A stretch of DNA of 64,000 nt, from positions 31,004,545 to 31,068,544 of the forward strand of contig NC_088790.1 of assembly GCF_949628265.1 (NCBI RefSeq), written 5' to 3'. The notes below the pieces were generated by a model that worked only from the letters and a program-made list of their open reading frames with translations, ran no database searches and had not been told where the DNA came from. The first letter of the stretch is position 1, and each line of letters starts with the position of its first letter. Source of the DNA: Cloeon dipterum (taxonomy: Eukaryota; Arthropoda; Insecta; Ephemeroptera; Baetidae). Shown here piece after piece: positions 24,231 through 36,283 of the stretch. The translations under genes and the position numbers were made by a program.

Positions 24231-24241
24231 AACATCCTGTC
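24231..24241 (-). promoter_or_regulatory. ACAGGATGTT promoter motif of G1
   Basis: ACAGGATGTT lies 66 bp upstream of the ATG on the coding strand. The motif or a close variant is found 45-100 bp upstream of all eleven GH18-like genes. It resembles an ETS-factor site. Confidence 0.5.
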
Positions 24242-25192
24242 GCCGCTCTCTCGCTCACGAGGGTCCGCACAAATGTTCGAGGAATTTTTTCCTCTATTGA
24301 GGCCAGTTGGTGAGCACAGAATACAGTATTTTGCAGGAATAAAAATTATGGGAATCATTTTTTTGTCAAGAAGATTTGTTTTAGCTGCCTAATCCTTTAT
24401 ATTTGTTAAATACATTTTTACAAGAGATGGCGAACTATTTAAATATTTTTAAAATATTATTTCCTGTTGGCCTTTTTTGTAATAAAATGACTTAATTTGT
24501 TGCATTTCGTTTAGTAAATAATTGATTCTTGATCAGAGTGCGGGTAAATGAGTACCATCTGGACACAAATGTGTGCTTGAAGAAATTATACTAGCCGCAC
24601 TGAAGGGCTGAAATGCGGCACAGCTTCTTACTTCTTCAAAGCACACTACGTAATAACGAGGTTGTTATTGCTTTTCAAGCACTGTATCCTTATTGAAAAT
24701 AAATATCTCACCGTTGGATAGGTCGCAACGAGAGGAATATTAAAAGTCAATCGCCAACCAATTAATTTTAAGGCAGGTTTCACTAGATTGTGATATTTGT
24801 CCACTTCAATCAATACGATTGATATGCAAATTTTGCATTGAATTTAAACTGAACAGAAATAATATATCCAAAATTTAAAAATGAATTTAAATAAAGTAAA
24901 AGAAAAAATGTTTTAAAATAATAAATAAAAAATTAAAAAAATGACGTCTTTATAATACACACAGCACTGCAGCTGCAATTTTGTTAAAATTCTCTAACAG
25001 ATCTCTAAATGTTATTGAAGCTAAAATCTGGAAATTCCCAGTAATCATTTCTGTTTCAATTGGCATCAAACTGTCGTAAAACTGCGCAAACTCACATCAA
25101 GCAGGACGTTCGGCCGGCCTAAAAATTAAAAAATATCACTCCGCTCCACAAATGAATGTAGCAATTTGTTGTGCTGAAAAAGGCAAAGCGAG

Positions 25193-27410
25193 ATGAAATT
25201 TATCGCAATTCTACTGGTAAACCTTTTTTATGATATTTAAATGTATTTTTTAAATTTTCAGTTATAGATTCTTCCTGTGCAAGGGTTGTCCCCGTGCATG
25301 GCACAACAGTCCTTCCAAGAAGCGTTGACGGGATATGTGAGGAGCTGCCTTGCGAACTGCCTCGGCTTGAAAAGTGGAAAAGTTTGTAACGTGGATTACA
25401 AAACTGGAGGAAGTATTTACGTAAAATCTTATTTTGGGCAAAATAACCTTTGAACTAAAGGCCCGGACGAGGATTGTGCTGTGACGAGGCCATTTCAACA
25501 GACCTTTCGCGTCTCAGACCAGAAAATCATGCTTTGCAGTTTACACAGAGAGTTCGTAAACTTAAACATATCCGAAGAAAAATTCTTAATTTGCTTTGCA
25601 GCCCTAATGAGTACCTCAGAATCAGGACGATGGTGGATTTGAACTTGTGCACGCATTTTACTTTCGGATCCTGGCATTGGTACAGCTCAAAAGAAATTAA
25701 GTTTTATCCGAACAGAAACGTTATAAGTTACAAATATTTTTTTTTTGTTTGAATTAATTAAATAATTCAAAAATTAGTAAGGGAAAGGCCGGGGAAGGAG
25801 TACGCACAACAACGCCGCGGCATAAAATGCATCATGATTTGTGGCAGGTCTGTATAATCAAATTAATTCAATCAACCCTGCTTTTAATAAGAGATTTACC
25901 CCTAAACCAACATCAGAGTGCGAATGCAAAGCGAGTGTGTGTCCTAAAAAACAAATAAGCACAAAATTTTGACTGGCTGCTTAAATTAAAAACATTTTAA
26001 ACATTCGCCAAGAGATTTTCATGAAAAATATAAAAAATAAAATCCACCAACATTTGACATATTCTGATCCGACGTATTTAAATTAAGAAAAAATATTAAA
26101 CATTTATTTACACCGAATTTATGTAGACTATTTGCTACTCAATTGCCGAGCATAATAATCGAATATTTTTACACATCCCTAACTATTAAATCTCAAGTGT
26201 GTTTTCAACGCCCAAAACACGAACCAAAAAAAAATCAGGAATGGATTTCCTATCGTAGAATCTCCCTTGTCTTTTTTGTTCTTATTTTAAATTGTCTTTT
26301 TATGAAGCCTGAGTTCTGATGAATGGTCCAAGGCGGCTGCGGATCAAAATTCAAGGAAGCAATTACTAGACCAAATGATCCAGATAATCGAGGAGGAAAA
26401 TTTTGATGGATTGGGCATTGGTTGGCAGTACAGGTGCCTGCCCAGATGTAAATTATTTTATTCATGAAGAAACTCGTTAAACAATTTTAAAATAAGGGTG
26501 ACTGTTCCAAAGGCAACAGAAAAGACAAGGAAAACTTAGTAACCCTGATGAAAGAACTTTACAAAATGACAAAGGAACGAGGGAAGTTGTTACTTTTGTT
26601 GCTGCCAAGTCCTGATGAGATCTTAGACGCAGGTGTGTCCTAATTTTATTTTTAATTTTAATCAATTAAATCTGATTTTAGGATACGATTTAAAGGCATT
26701 GTGGAATTCTGTCGACTACTTTTACATCTACACCTTTTTCTACGCCGGACTGTGGAACAATTATTTCGACTACCCAACGACTCTGTACAGAATTGTGCTC
26801 GGTTATCAACATATAAAAATGCATATTACTCATCTTATGATCATTTGAAGGGTGGAACCATCAATTCATTAAAAGGAAAAATCGGGCTCGCAAAAATGAG
26901 AAAGGTTCTCGGTGGGTTTGCTCCGCAAGCTGTCCTTTACGCTTTGGAACAACCAAATCCGAAGCCAGCATTTAGAAATCCTACTAAGAAAGATCTATCG
27001 TATTATTCAAACATGTCGGAAGTACGAATATTATTTTGAAAGGGAATTCCAATTATTCCTCGTCCTTAGGTGTGTCAAAAGGTTCAATCAGAAAATTACA
27101 AGATAGTGCTGGACGATTTAAAAAATAACTGCGCTCACAACACGACTCACACTTACGTTTATGAAGACTACAACACTCTCAAAGAAAAGGTTCGGTCCGT
27201 ATTTAAATAAATCACTCTCTAAAAGCCTGAATTTCTGTCTTTATTTAGATTAATCTTTTCAAAGTCAACGGAGTCGGTGGATTGGTTGTCGGAGAGTTGC
27301 TGGCAGATGATGAAATAAATAAATGTGGACGCGGTCCCATGCCGATACTTCGAATCTCCTCTGAACTTTTGCATGGCACTTCATGTATTATTAAACAATG
27401 TGTAAACTGA
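25193..27410 (+). pseudogene. GH18 chitinase-like gene G2, one-base insertion in exon 6
   Basis: Exons: 25193-25216, 25268-25412, 25461-25551, 25602-25726, 25778-25847, 26308-26447, 26497-26632, 26682-26794, 26851-27021, 27070-27189 and 27249-27410. Every exon matches the length of its counterpart in G3 and G4 except exon 6, which is 140 nt instead of 139. One extra G at 26433-26434 (TACAGGTGCC against TACAGTGCC in G3) shifts the frame in the active-site strand FDGLGIGWQY and leads to a stop. All downstream exons remain open and splice sites are intact, so the lesion is very young, polymorphic or an assembly error. Gln replaces the catalytic Glu. The N-terminus MKFIAILL is a signal peptide. 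Confidence 0.8.
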
Positions 27411-28280
27411 TTTACACGTTAAAATAAAAAAAAAATAAAAACTTTCAGCAACAGGGTTGCATTTGCTTACCACCTTGTTTTTCCACCACTGTTTTTTAGC
27501 GACTTCTTGAGCAAGATTTTCAAGAAATGAATTTTTTCATTCATATTTCCCCGGTGAAAATCTCAAATTTGCGGTCGGAGTGGTCAAAATTTGCTCTCCT
27601 GTGTCCTGTGTGCAGATTTTTTTTCTTTTAAATTACCGTTTTGGTGCATAAGTTTATCCAAAAAATTCTCTCTCACACATTTTCAAGTCAATGTCGTGAG
27701 CTAATGAAAACTGAGGTACAAGAAACTAATTTAAATTAAAAAAAAATGCTTTTTACCATACTGCACTGAATTGAAAAAAAAAATGGATTTTTGCAACCCT
27801 GTTCAACATTTAATTTGATTTACCGCAACCCCACAATACAAATATTTGTAGAAATTTATGAAAATATTTTGTACTTTATTTTTCAAAATTAAAAAACAAT
27901 CCTGAAGAATTCATCATGGCTTTTACTACAGTTACTCAACAAATTAAAGGATGGATGCCTGACGGAACTCCAATATTGACATTCACTCTTCTTTATTTTA
28001 ATTATATGACATCCCTTTCAGTTTCAATTTCTTTGACAGGTACTTAATTGTTCAATATTTGTTGCGGATATAGAAATGATTTTTTTATTCAAATTAGATT
28101 TTTTTAGATGTATTACGGTGAATTTTGTGGTCTGTGTGCTTCTTATGTATTATTTATTTCCGCACAGCTTTATGAAAATTTATCGAAACGCTCTTAGCTT
28201 GTAACGTGCTAAAATCTGGCAATTCCAGCAGCGTTCGGCATTAAATTGGGGAACAACAACTGCGCAAACTCGCTCGCATC

Positions 28281-28292
28281 AAGCAGGATGTT
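28281..28292 (+). promoter_or_regulatory. GCAGGATGTT promoter motif of G3
   Basis: GCAGGATGTTTGGCCGG lies about 90 bp upstream of the ATG, within a block shared with G2 (25101, GCAGGACGTT) and G4 (31142). The block also contains ACTGCGCAAACTCGC. Confidence 0.5.
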
Positions 28293-28379
28293 TGGCCGGT
28301 CTAAAAATTAAAAAAATATCGAAATCTGCTCCGTCGTTTCAGATGTTAACAATTTGTACTGCCGAAAAGGCAAACCGAG

Positions 28380-30675
28380 ATGAAATTTATCGCCATTCTG
28401 CTTATTGTAAACCGTTGTTAAAAATTAAAATTTATATTCTAAATTTCAGTCAGATTCTTCCTGTACAAGGGTTGTCCCCGTGCATGCCAAGAAAATCGTC
28501 CCAAGAAGATTTAACGGGATCTGTGAAGAGCTGCTTTGCGAACTGCCTCGGCTTGAAAAGTGGAAAAATCTGTAACGTGGATTACAAAACTGGAGGAAGT
28601 ACGTCAAATCTTATTTTGGGCAAAATAACCTTTGAACTAAAGGCCCGGACGAGGATTGTGCAGTGACGAGGCCATTTCAACAGACGTCTCAGCTCTCAGA
28701 CCAGAAAATCATGCTTTGTACTTTACACAGAGAGTTTGTAAATTTATTCAAATGCAAAGAAAAATTCTTAATTTAATTTACAGCCCTAATGAGTACCGAA
28801 GAATCAGGACGATGGTGGATTTGAACTTGTGCACGCATTTTACTTTTGGATCCTGGTATTCGTACAACTCAACGGAAAATAAACTATATCCAAAGAGATC
28901 CGTTATAAGTATCAAATAATATTTTTCGACTAGATTTTATAAGTCAAAATCAGTAAGGGAAAGGCCGGGGAAGGAGTACGCACAACAACGCCGCGGCATA
29001 AAATCCATCATGGTTTTTGGCAGGTAATCAAACTAATTCTAATTTTAATTAAGAGAGTGCCAATGATTTTCCCCTAAAACAACATGTGGGAAACGTCGAA
29101 TTAACAAAAATCAGTTGAGAAATTTGCTATACGGCTTAAAAAGGATTTTTTTATTGTAAAAAACTCTAAAATGCAATTAACAATTTTTTTGACAACTCGC
29201 AATAATCAAAAGTATAAAAATTAATTTTTTTTTAAATTTACTCCTAAATTTGCAGCACTTGACCAAATTTTTATGGCATATTTTGATTCCTATGGTCAAG
29301 ATCTGTCCAACATGCAGGGAAATAAAATAGAATTTCAAGAAAGGAGACGTGTGAAAAGCATGCTTCCAACTTTTCTAGGGTTTGGAACTAAATTTTTCTC
29401 TTTGCTGCTATTTAAGACTTTGTGGCACAATTTTATCCTGTGACAAAAACTCTCTTTGTTTGAATATTACTATTTTTAAATTTTCTATCGTAGAATCTCC
29501 CAACAGTTCTTTTTTTCTAATTTTAAACTGTCTAAAATTGCTACACTTTTTATGAAGCCTGAATTCTGGTGAATGGTCCAAGGCGGCTGCGGATCCGAAT
29601 TCCAGGATGAAATTAATAGATCAAATGATCCAGATAATGGAGGAGGAAAAATTCGATGGCTTGGGCGTTGGTTGGCAGTACAGTGCCTGCCCAGATGTAA
29701 ATATTTTTTTGTTTTGCTCCTGATGAACTCGTGTTAAACAATTTGACTATAAGGGTGACTGTTCCAAAGGCAACAGAAAAGACAAGGAGAATTTAGTAAG
29801 CGTGATGAGACAACTTTTCCCAATGACAAAGAAACGAGGCAAGTTGTTAATTTTGTTGCTGCCAAGTCCTGATAAGTTCTTAGACGCAGGTTTGTCCTTT
29901 TAAACTTAGTGATTTTTAAAAATTAAATCTGATTTTAGGATACGATTTAAACGCATTGTTGAATTCTGTCGACTACTTTTACCTCTACACCTATCGCTAC
30001 ACAGGACTCTGGGAAAATTATTTCAACCACCCAACGACTCTGAACTACATTGTGCTTGGTTATCAGCGTATAAAAAAGCGTATTATGCTCATGTCATAAT
30101 CATTTCAAGGGTGGCACCATCAATTCATTGAAAGCAAGAATCGGGCTGGCAAAGATGAGAAAGGTGCTCGGCGGGTTTGCTCCGCAAGCTATCCTTTTTG
30201 CGTTGGAAAAACCAAATCCGAAGCCAGCGTTTAGAAATTCTATCAAGAAAGACCTATCATATAATGCGAACATGTCGGAAGTACGAATATTATTTTGAAA
30301 GCAAATTCCAATAATTCCTCATCCTTACCAGGTGTGTCAAAAGGTTGAAACAGAAAATTACAAGGTTGTGCTGGACGATTTCCAAAATAACTGCGCTCAC
30401 AACACGACTCACGCTTACGTTTTTGAAGACTTCAACACTCTCAAACAAAAGGTCTGGTCTTAATTTAAATAAAGCACTCTCTAAAAGCCTGAATTCATGT
30501 CTTTTATTTTTAGATTAATTTTTTCAAAGCCAACGGAGTCGGTGGATTAATTGTCGGAGAAGTGCTGGCAGATGACGAAGAAAATAAATGTGGACGCGGT
30601 CCCATGCCGATACTTCGAATCGCCTCGGAACTTCTGCATGGCACTGCATGCATTATTAAACAAATTTTAAACTGA
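28380..30675 (+). CDS. Secreted GH18 chitinase-like protein G3 (432 aa)
   Basis: Eleven exons: 28380-28406, 28454-28598, 28643-28733, 28784-28908, 28954-29023, 29558-29696, 29754-29889, 29939-30051, 30110-30280, 30332-30451 and 30514-30675, summing to 1299 nt. Residues 1-15 are a signal peptide (MKFIAILLIILPVQG). Residues 19-85 form a Cys-rich extension (CMPRK, SCFANCLGL, ICNVDYKTGG, DEDC). The GH18 barrel follows: strand 1 near DQKIMLC and LCTHFTFGSW, strand 4 FDGLGVGWQYSACPD (185-199), strand 6 around VDYFYLYTYRYTG, and strand 8 GVGGLIVGE. The catalytic Glu position holds Gln193 and the two preceding Asp are Gly, so chitin hydrolysis is not expected. NTTH is a glycosylation sequon. Role unknown; carbohydrate binding is an inference. 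Confidence 0.88.
29150..29390 (-). repeat. MITE-family fragment inside intron 5 of G3
   Basis: The intron carries the family core: TTTACTCCTAAATTTGCAGC, ATTTTTATGGCATATTTTGA, GGTCAAGATCTGTCCAACAT and TTTCAAGAAAGGAGACGTGT. Orientation matches 50573-51010. G4 has a related fragment at the same intron position. Confidence 0.6.
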
Positions 30676-31231
30676 TAGAAAGTGTTATGAGTGTCTGTAA
30701 AATACACCTATAACTGCTTCCACCTGCTATCTAACGAGAGGAATTAAAAAGGAGCTAAAATATCAATCACCACCAATCAAACATAATTTTAAAGTTATAC
30801 ACTTAGAAAATTACAGTTTTTTTTATTAGAATCATTATAATTTATATGCAAATTTTGTTTTCAATTTTTGTTTGTCGGAAATAGTTAATTTTGAGTTTTT
30901 AAATAAATTTTAATATACATAAAATAAGGGGTGCTCTTTCATAAAATAATGGAAAAATAGAATCACTTTAAATCATTATATGTACACCGCAGCTGCGATT
31001 TTGTTAGAATTTTTCATGAAGAATCTAAACGCTCTGTACTTCTTGTTACTTACAAAAATCTGGCAATAATTGTTCCCAATTCCCACCATTCATTTCTGTT
31101 TCGGCATCAAATTGCGGTACAACTGCGCAAACTCGCATCAAGCAGGATGTTCGGCCGGTCTAAAAAAACCCTCAAACTCCACTCCCTCGTTTCAGATGTA
31201 GCAATTTGTAGTGCTGAAAAGGCAAAGCGAG

Positions 31232-33449
31232 ATGGAATTTATCGCCATTCTGCTTATTGTAAACCATTTTTAAAATTTTAAATCTATTTTCTAAATTTTC
31301 AGTCAGATTCTTCCTGCGCAAGGGTTGTCCCCGTGCATGCCAAGAAAATCGTCCCAAGAAGAATTGACGGGATCTGTGAAGAGCTGCTTTGCGAACTGCC
31401 TCGGCTTGAAAAGTGGACAAATTTGTAACGTGGATTACAAAACTGGAGGAAGTATTTACGTAAAATCTTATTTTGGGCAAAATAACCTTTGAACTAAAGG
31501 CCCGGACGAGGATTGTGCTGTGACGAGGCCATTTCAACAGACCTTTCGTGTCTCGGACCAGAAAATCATGCTTTGTACTTTACACAAAAAGTTTGTATAT
31601 TTAAACATATTATCCAAAGAAAAATTCTTAATTTGATTTGCAGCTCTAATGAGTACCGAAGAATCAGGACGATGGTGGATTTGAACTTGTGCACGCATTT
31701 TACTTTCGGATCCTGGTATTCGTACAACTCAACGGAAAATAAACTATATCCAAAGAGAAACTTTATAAGTATCAAATAATATTTTTCGACTAAATTTTAT
31801 AACTCAAAATCAGTAAGGGAAAGGCCGGGGAAGGAGTACGCACAACAACGCCGCGGCATAAAATCAATCATGGTTTTTGGCAGGTCTTAATATAATCAAA
31901 TTAATTCATCAACCCTCAGTTAAGACAGTTCGAGCTGGAAATTTATTCTGCGGCTTGAAAATGATTTTTATTGCATAAGACTCTAAAGGCAGATTCATAC
32001 AGAGCGACAATTAAAAATTATTTGAATTGTTGGATGCGATAAACAATTTTTTATAAATTAAAATGGACCTTGCTAGAGTAAAAATTCAAATTATCTCAAA
32101 TTTTCTTTAAAATTTCCAGCGCTTGACCAAATTTGCTTAGCCGATAAAAAAAATTAATGAAAAATTTTGTAAATATTAATTAATTTTTTGTGGTTCGTTT
32201 CCATCTCGGTTTGTTTTCAACAACACAAACCAAAAAATCAGGAAGGTGCTAAATTAATTTTCTATCGTGGAATCTCCCAAGAGTTTTTATTTTTCTTATT
32301 TTAAATTGTCTAAAATTACTATAATTTTTATGAAGCCTGAAATCTGATGAATGGTCCAACGTTGCTGCGGATCCGAATTCGAGGATGAAATTAATAGACC
32401 AAATGATCCAGATAATGGAGGAGGAAAAATTTGATGGTTTGGGCGTTGATTGGCGGTTCAGTGCGTGCCCAGATGTAATTTTTGTTTGCTCCCGATGAAC
32501 TCCTGTTAAACAATTTTAAAATAAGAGTGACTGTTCCAAAGGCAAGAGAAGAGACAAGGAAAATTTAGTAACTCTGATGAGAGAGCTTTTCCCAATGACA
32601 AAGGAACGAGGGAAGTTGTTGCTTTTATTGCTACCAAGTCCTGACAAGATCTTGGACGCAGGTGTGTCCTAATTTTTTTGTTTTAATATTAATAAATTAA
32701 ATCTGATTTTAGGATACGATTTAAAGGCATTGTGGAATTCTGTCGACTACTTTTACATCTACACCCATGGCTACACAGGACTGTGGAACAATTATTTCGA
32801 CTATCCAACAACTCAATACTACATTGTGCTTGGTTATCAACTTTTAAAAGTGCATATTATGCTCATCTGATAATAATTTCAAGGGTGGCACCGTCAATTC
32901 ATTGAAAGGAAGAATTGGGCTCGCAAAGATGAGGAAAGTGCTCGGCGGGTTTGCTCCCCAAGTTATCCTTTATGCTTTGGAAAAACCAAATCCGAAGCCA
33001 GCATTTAGAGATTCTATTAAGAAAGACCGATCATATTATGCAAACATGTCGGAAGTACGAACTTTATATTGAAACGAAATTCCAATAATTATTCCTCTTC
33101 CTTTCCAGTTGTGTCAAAAGGTCCAATCAGAAAATTACAAAATAGTTCTGGATGATTTAAAAAATAACTGCGCTCACAACACGACTCACGCTTACGTTTA
33201 TGAAGACTACAACACTCTCAAAGAAAAGGTTCGGTCCTAATTTAAATTAATAACTCTCTTAAAGCCTGAATTCATGTTTTTATTCAGATTAATCTTTTCA
33301 AAGCAAGTGGAGTCGGTGGATTGGTTGTCGGAGAGTTGCTGGCAGACGATGAAATAAATAAATGTGGACGTGGTCCCATGCCGATACTCCGAATCGCCTC
33401 GGAACTTTTTCATGGCACTTCATGTATTATTAAACAATGTGTAAATTGA
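31232..33449 (+). CDS. Secreted GH18 chitinase-like protein G4 (432 aa)
   Basis: Eleven exons: 31232-31258, 31307-31451, 31500-31590, 31644-31768, 31814-31883, 32336-32474, 32526-32661, 32713-32825, 32884-33054, 33109-33228 and 33288-33449, identical in length to G3. The signal peptide starts MEFIAILLI. The active-site strand is FDGLGVDWRFSACPD, so this is the only paralogue that keeps the last Asp of DxxDxDxE, but Arg193 replaces the Glu. The C-terminal half matches G2 and G3 closely and ends ELFHGTSCIIKQCVN. AATAAA lies at 33484. It forms a head-to-tail trio with G2 and G3, spaced 0.8-1.0 kb apart. Expected to be secreted and non-catalytic. Confidence 0.88.
31930..32130 (-). repeat. MITE-family fragment inside intron 5 of G4
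   Basis: It shows AATTATTTGAATTGTTGGAT, GATAAACAATTTTTTATAAA, AGTAAAAATTCAAATTATCT and AGCGCTTGACCAAATTTGCT, in the same order as in the complete elements, but diverged and without ends. Confidence 0.55.
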
Positions 33450-34032
33450 TAGAAAAGTGCGCTTCCGTCTTCTCTAACGACACAATAAATTACCAAAGAA
33501 TTAAATAATTTTATAGTACTTTTCACATTTTTAGTGTGTATAATCGCTATTTAATTTTTTTAAATAGCATTAATTTAAAAATAAAAAAAGGTTGCAATAT
33601 TTGCTTACCACCTGTTTTTTTCAGCACTGAATTTTTACCAACTTCTCACGCAAGAATGGCAAGAAATGAATTTATTCCATTTTTCGCAGGTGAAAATATA
33701 AAATGTGGTCAAAATTTCCTCCACTGGGCAGTTTTTTTTTTTTCTTTTAAATTGCAATAATTTGCTGCCTCAATTTCTCAAAAATAAAATGTTTGAAAAC
33801 TGATGTGCAAACATTTACAGCAAGCTTTGATTTATTTGTCTTACATTTAAAATAATTAAATTCTTGAAGAATTAATTCTACTTGGTTTTTATTCCTGTCT
33901 ATCAATTTCATATTTCCTTGTCTACGTGGGAAATTCGTAGAAAACCAGCTGCAATAAAACACTGCCATATTTTCCGAATTTGAACTTGATTTGAGCCAAA
34001 GAATTCCTCAGATAGCCAAGAAATAAATTAAT

Positions 34033-35883
34033 TTACTTCAAGCACTGCTTAATAAGGCAGCCCCTTCCGTGCAGAATTTCAGAGGCGATTCTCAAAATGG
34101 GCATGGGCCCGCATCCGCATTTGTTTCCGACGTCGTCGTCCCGAGAGCGTGCGTACAACAGTCCACCGAGTCCATTTTTTTGGAAATATTCAATCTGGTG
34201 TATAAAAACTAGATTTTAATTCCGTTTATATACAAGACAATTTTAAATTTAACCTTTAGTTTTAAAGAATTGTAGTCTTCGTAAGTGTAGACGTGCGTCG
34301 TGTTGTGAGCAAAGTTTCCGTCATTGTCGTTTAGAATAAATGTGAAATTTCCCCTTTTGACTGATTCACACATCTGGGGAATTGTAATCTTAGCAGATTA
34401 GCATAATTAAATTAATTCTATACTTCTGTCATGCTGGTGCAGTTGGAAAAAGAGGTGTCATCCTTGTATTTGGGTTTGGGGTCAGGTTTCGCCAATTTGT
34501 AAAGTGTGGACGAAGGGATTATTCCAGCAAGAACCTTTCTCATTTTTGCCAAGCCTAGGGAAGTTCTTATCACGGCTATGAAAAGCCTCTAATTTGATTT
34601 ATAAAATTTATTTTTGATTGTATATAAAACGTTTGACTCTACTAATTGGCTCAAGGATGACGTGTGTCCTACGTAATCATAATTTGTGCCTTCGTAGAAG
34701 TAAGAGTTGAGGTAAAAGAAGTCGACTACATTCCATAAACTAACCAAATCGTATCCTGCATTTAATTATATTTAAATAACACTTATTTTTTATTAGTTTA
34801 GACGCACCCTGGGCTAGGAGAACATCAGAATCCGGCAACAATAAAAAAAGCAGCTTCCCGCGAGGCTTGGTGACATTGTAAAGTTCTCTCATTAACGTCA
34901 CTAGGTTTTCTTTATCTTTTCTATTTCCCGCTGAGCATTCAGACTGCAAATTATAATTAGAAAATATTCCAAAACTTCCTCTAACTCTCCGAATAATACG
35001 TTTGGGCAGACGCTGAACTGCCAAAAGACACTGATGCCGTCGAATTTGTTCACGTCCATGATTTCAACCATCTGGGCGATTATTTTTTTCCTCCACTCCG
35101 CATTCGCAGCCACAATTGACCATTTCGCAGCTTCTATTCCATTTTCCGCATACTCACTGCCGAAAGTAAGAATTGTTTTCACTCCGCGCTGCTTTAAATA
35201 TTCCTTGGCAGGGGATTGTTCCTCTAATTTACACAGGTTTAGACGCAAATAATGATTTTAAAATTATTTTATACTTATCACGCCGGGGAGTGGATCGAAT
35301 TTGACTTGGTTTGAGTTGTAAACATGCCATGGACCAAATGTCACGTGCGTGCAGAGGTTGTAATCCACGGCTTTCATTATGTCTGCACCGATATCTATGC
35401 TGATTGTGAGGGGAAATTAAATTTGGAATTATCAAATGACAGAGATGCATTTTTAATTTTCAGGAGTAAATCAATTATCAGATTAAAATTATTTACATAC
35501 GTGGGATTAAAATCGCAAAGCATGACTTTCTGGTCTGCGGAAAGCATTGTTGGTTGGAATGTATTATTCACGTTGCAATCCTCGTTAATAACTAGAAAAA
35601 TACTTTTGTATATTATTATATTAAATATGATTTTCAACAGAATTACATCCGCCAGTTTTGTAGTTAAACATGCAAGTTTTATTACTCTGGCCGAGGCCGA
35701 TGCATTTCATAATGCAGCTCGCTACATATTCGTCGAACGCTCTTTGCGTCGGTTTCGGTCCTGAGCAAGAGGATAATAGCCCCTGCACACGAAAAACCTA
35801 ATTCAAAATCAACTTAAAACCAATATTTGAAAATATTTTGGTAATACCAGCAAAATGGCCAGTGTTTTCACTCTGCTGCTCAT
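34033..35883 (-). CDS. Secreted GH18 chitinase-like protein G5 (440 aa)
   Basis: Ten exons: 35848-35883, 35647-35797, 35501-35591, 35275-35399, 35000-35223, 34808-34943, 34643-34755, 34424-34588, 34254-34373 and 34033-34194, summing to 1323 nt. The signal peptide begins MSSRVKTLAILL. The Cys-rich extension has CSGPK, SCIMKCIGL and FNYKTGG. The GH18 strand 3 equivalent is KTILTFGS. The active-site strand is FDGISVFWQFSVCPN, with Gln203 at the catalytic Glu position. The C-terminus is CGCGPMPILRIASEIL then HGRGCLIKQCLK. It is the intact close relative of the broken G1 and shows what G1 lost. AHNTTH gives a sequon. Predicted secreted and catalytically dead. Confidence 0.88.
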
Positions 35884-36049
35884 CGTTGGTGTGCTGTAAA
35901 GCGCTCGAACTAAGCTCTCTGTATGGGATTTTCATATATTTCCAATTTTCATAACTTCCTGTCTCCGCTCTCTCGCTCACTAAGGCCTCTATTGCACAAA
36001 TTTTCGACGGATTTTTACTCTATTGAGGTCAGTTGATGTGCATAGATCG

Positions 36050-36250
36050 AATACGCTTCTACAGAAGATCTGTGCTGAAGCGGTGGAACTTTTGGAAGAA
36101 ATTGGAAAAAATTGAATTTGTCTGTAGCACGATCCTTTTTTAATAATTATGCAGACTGTATAGCAAATTGTTTATCTGTATCGATCAACTGCATATTAAA
36201 TTGAATCGAGTGGTTATAATAATTTCCAATTGTTGCACAACAATCTCATA
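36050..36250 (+). repeat. Diverged MITE-family fragment between G5 and G6
   Basis: Matches TGAATTTGTCTGTAGCACGA, CAAATTGTTTATCTGTATCG and AATAATTTCCAATTGTTGCA in the order of the complete element at 21211. The ends are absent. Confidence 0.5.
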
Positions 36251-36283
36251 TTTTAAATACTTTTATTTGATGCCAAATAGTTG

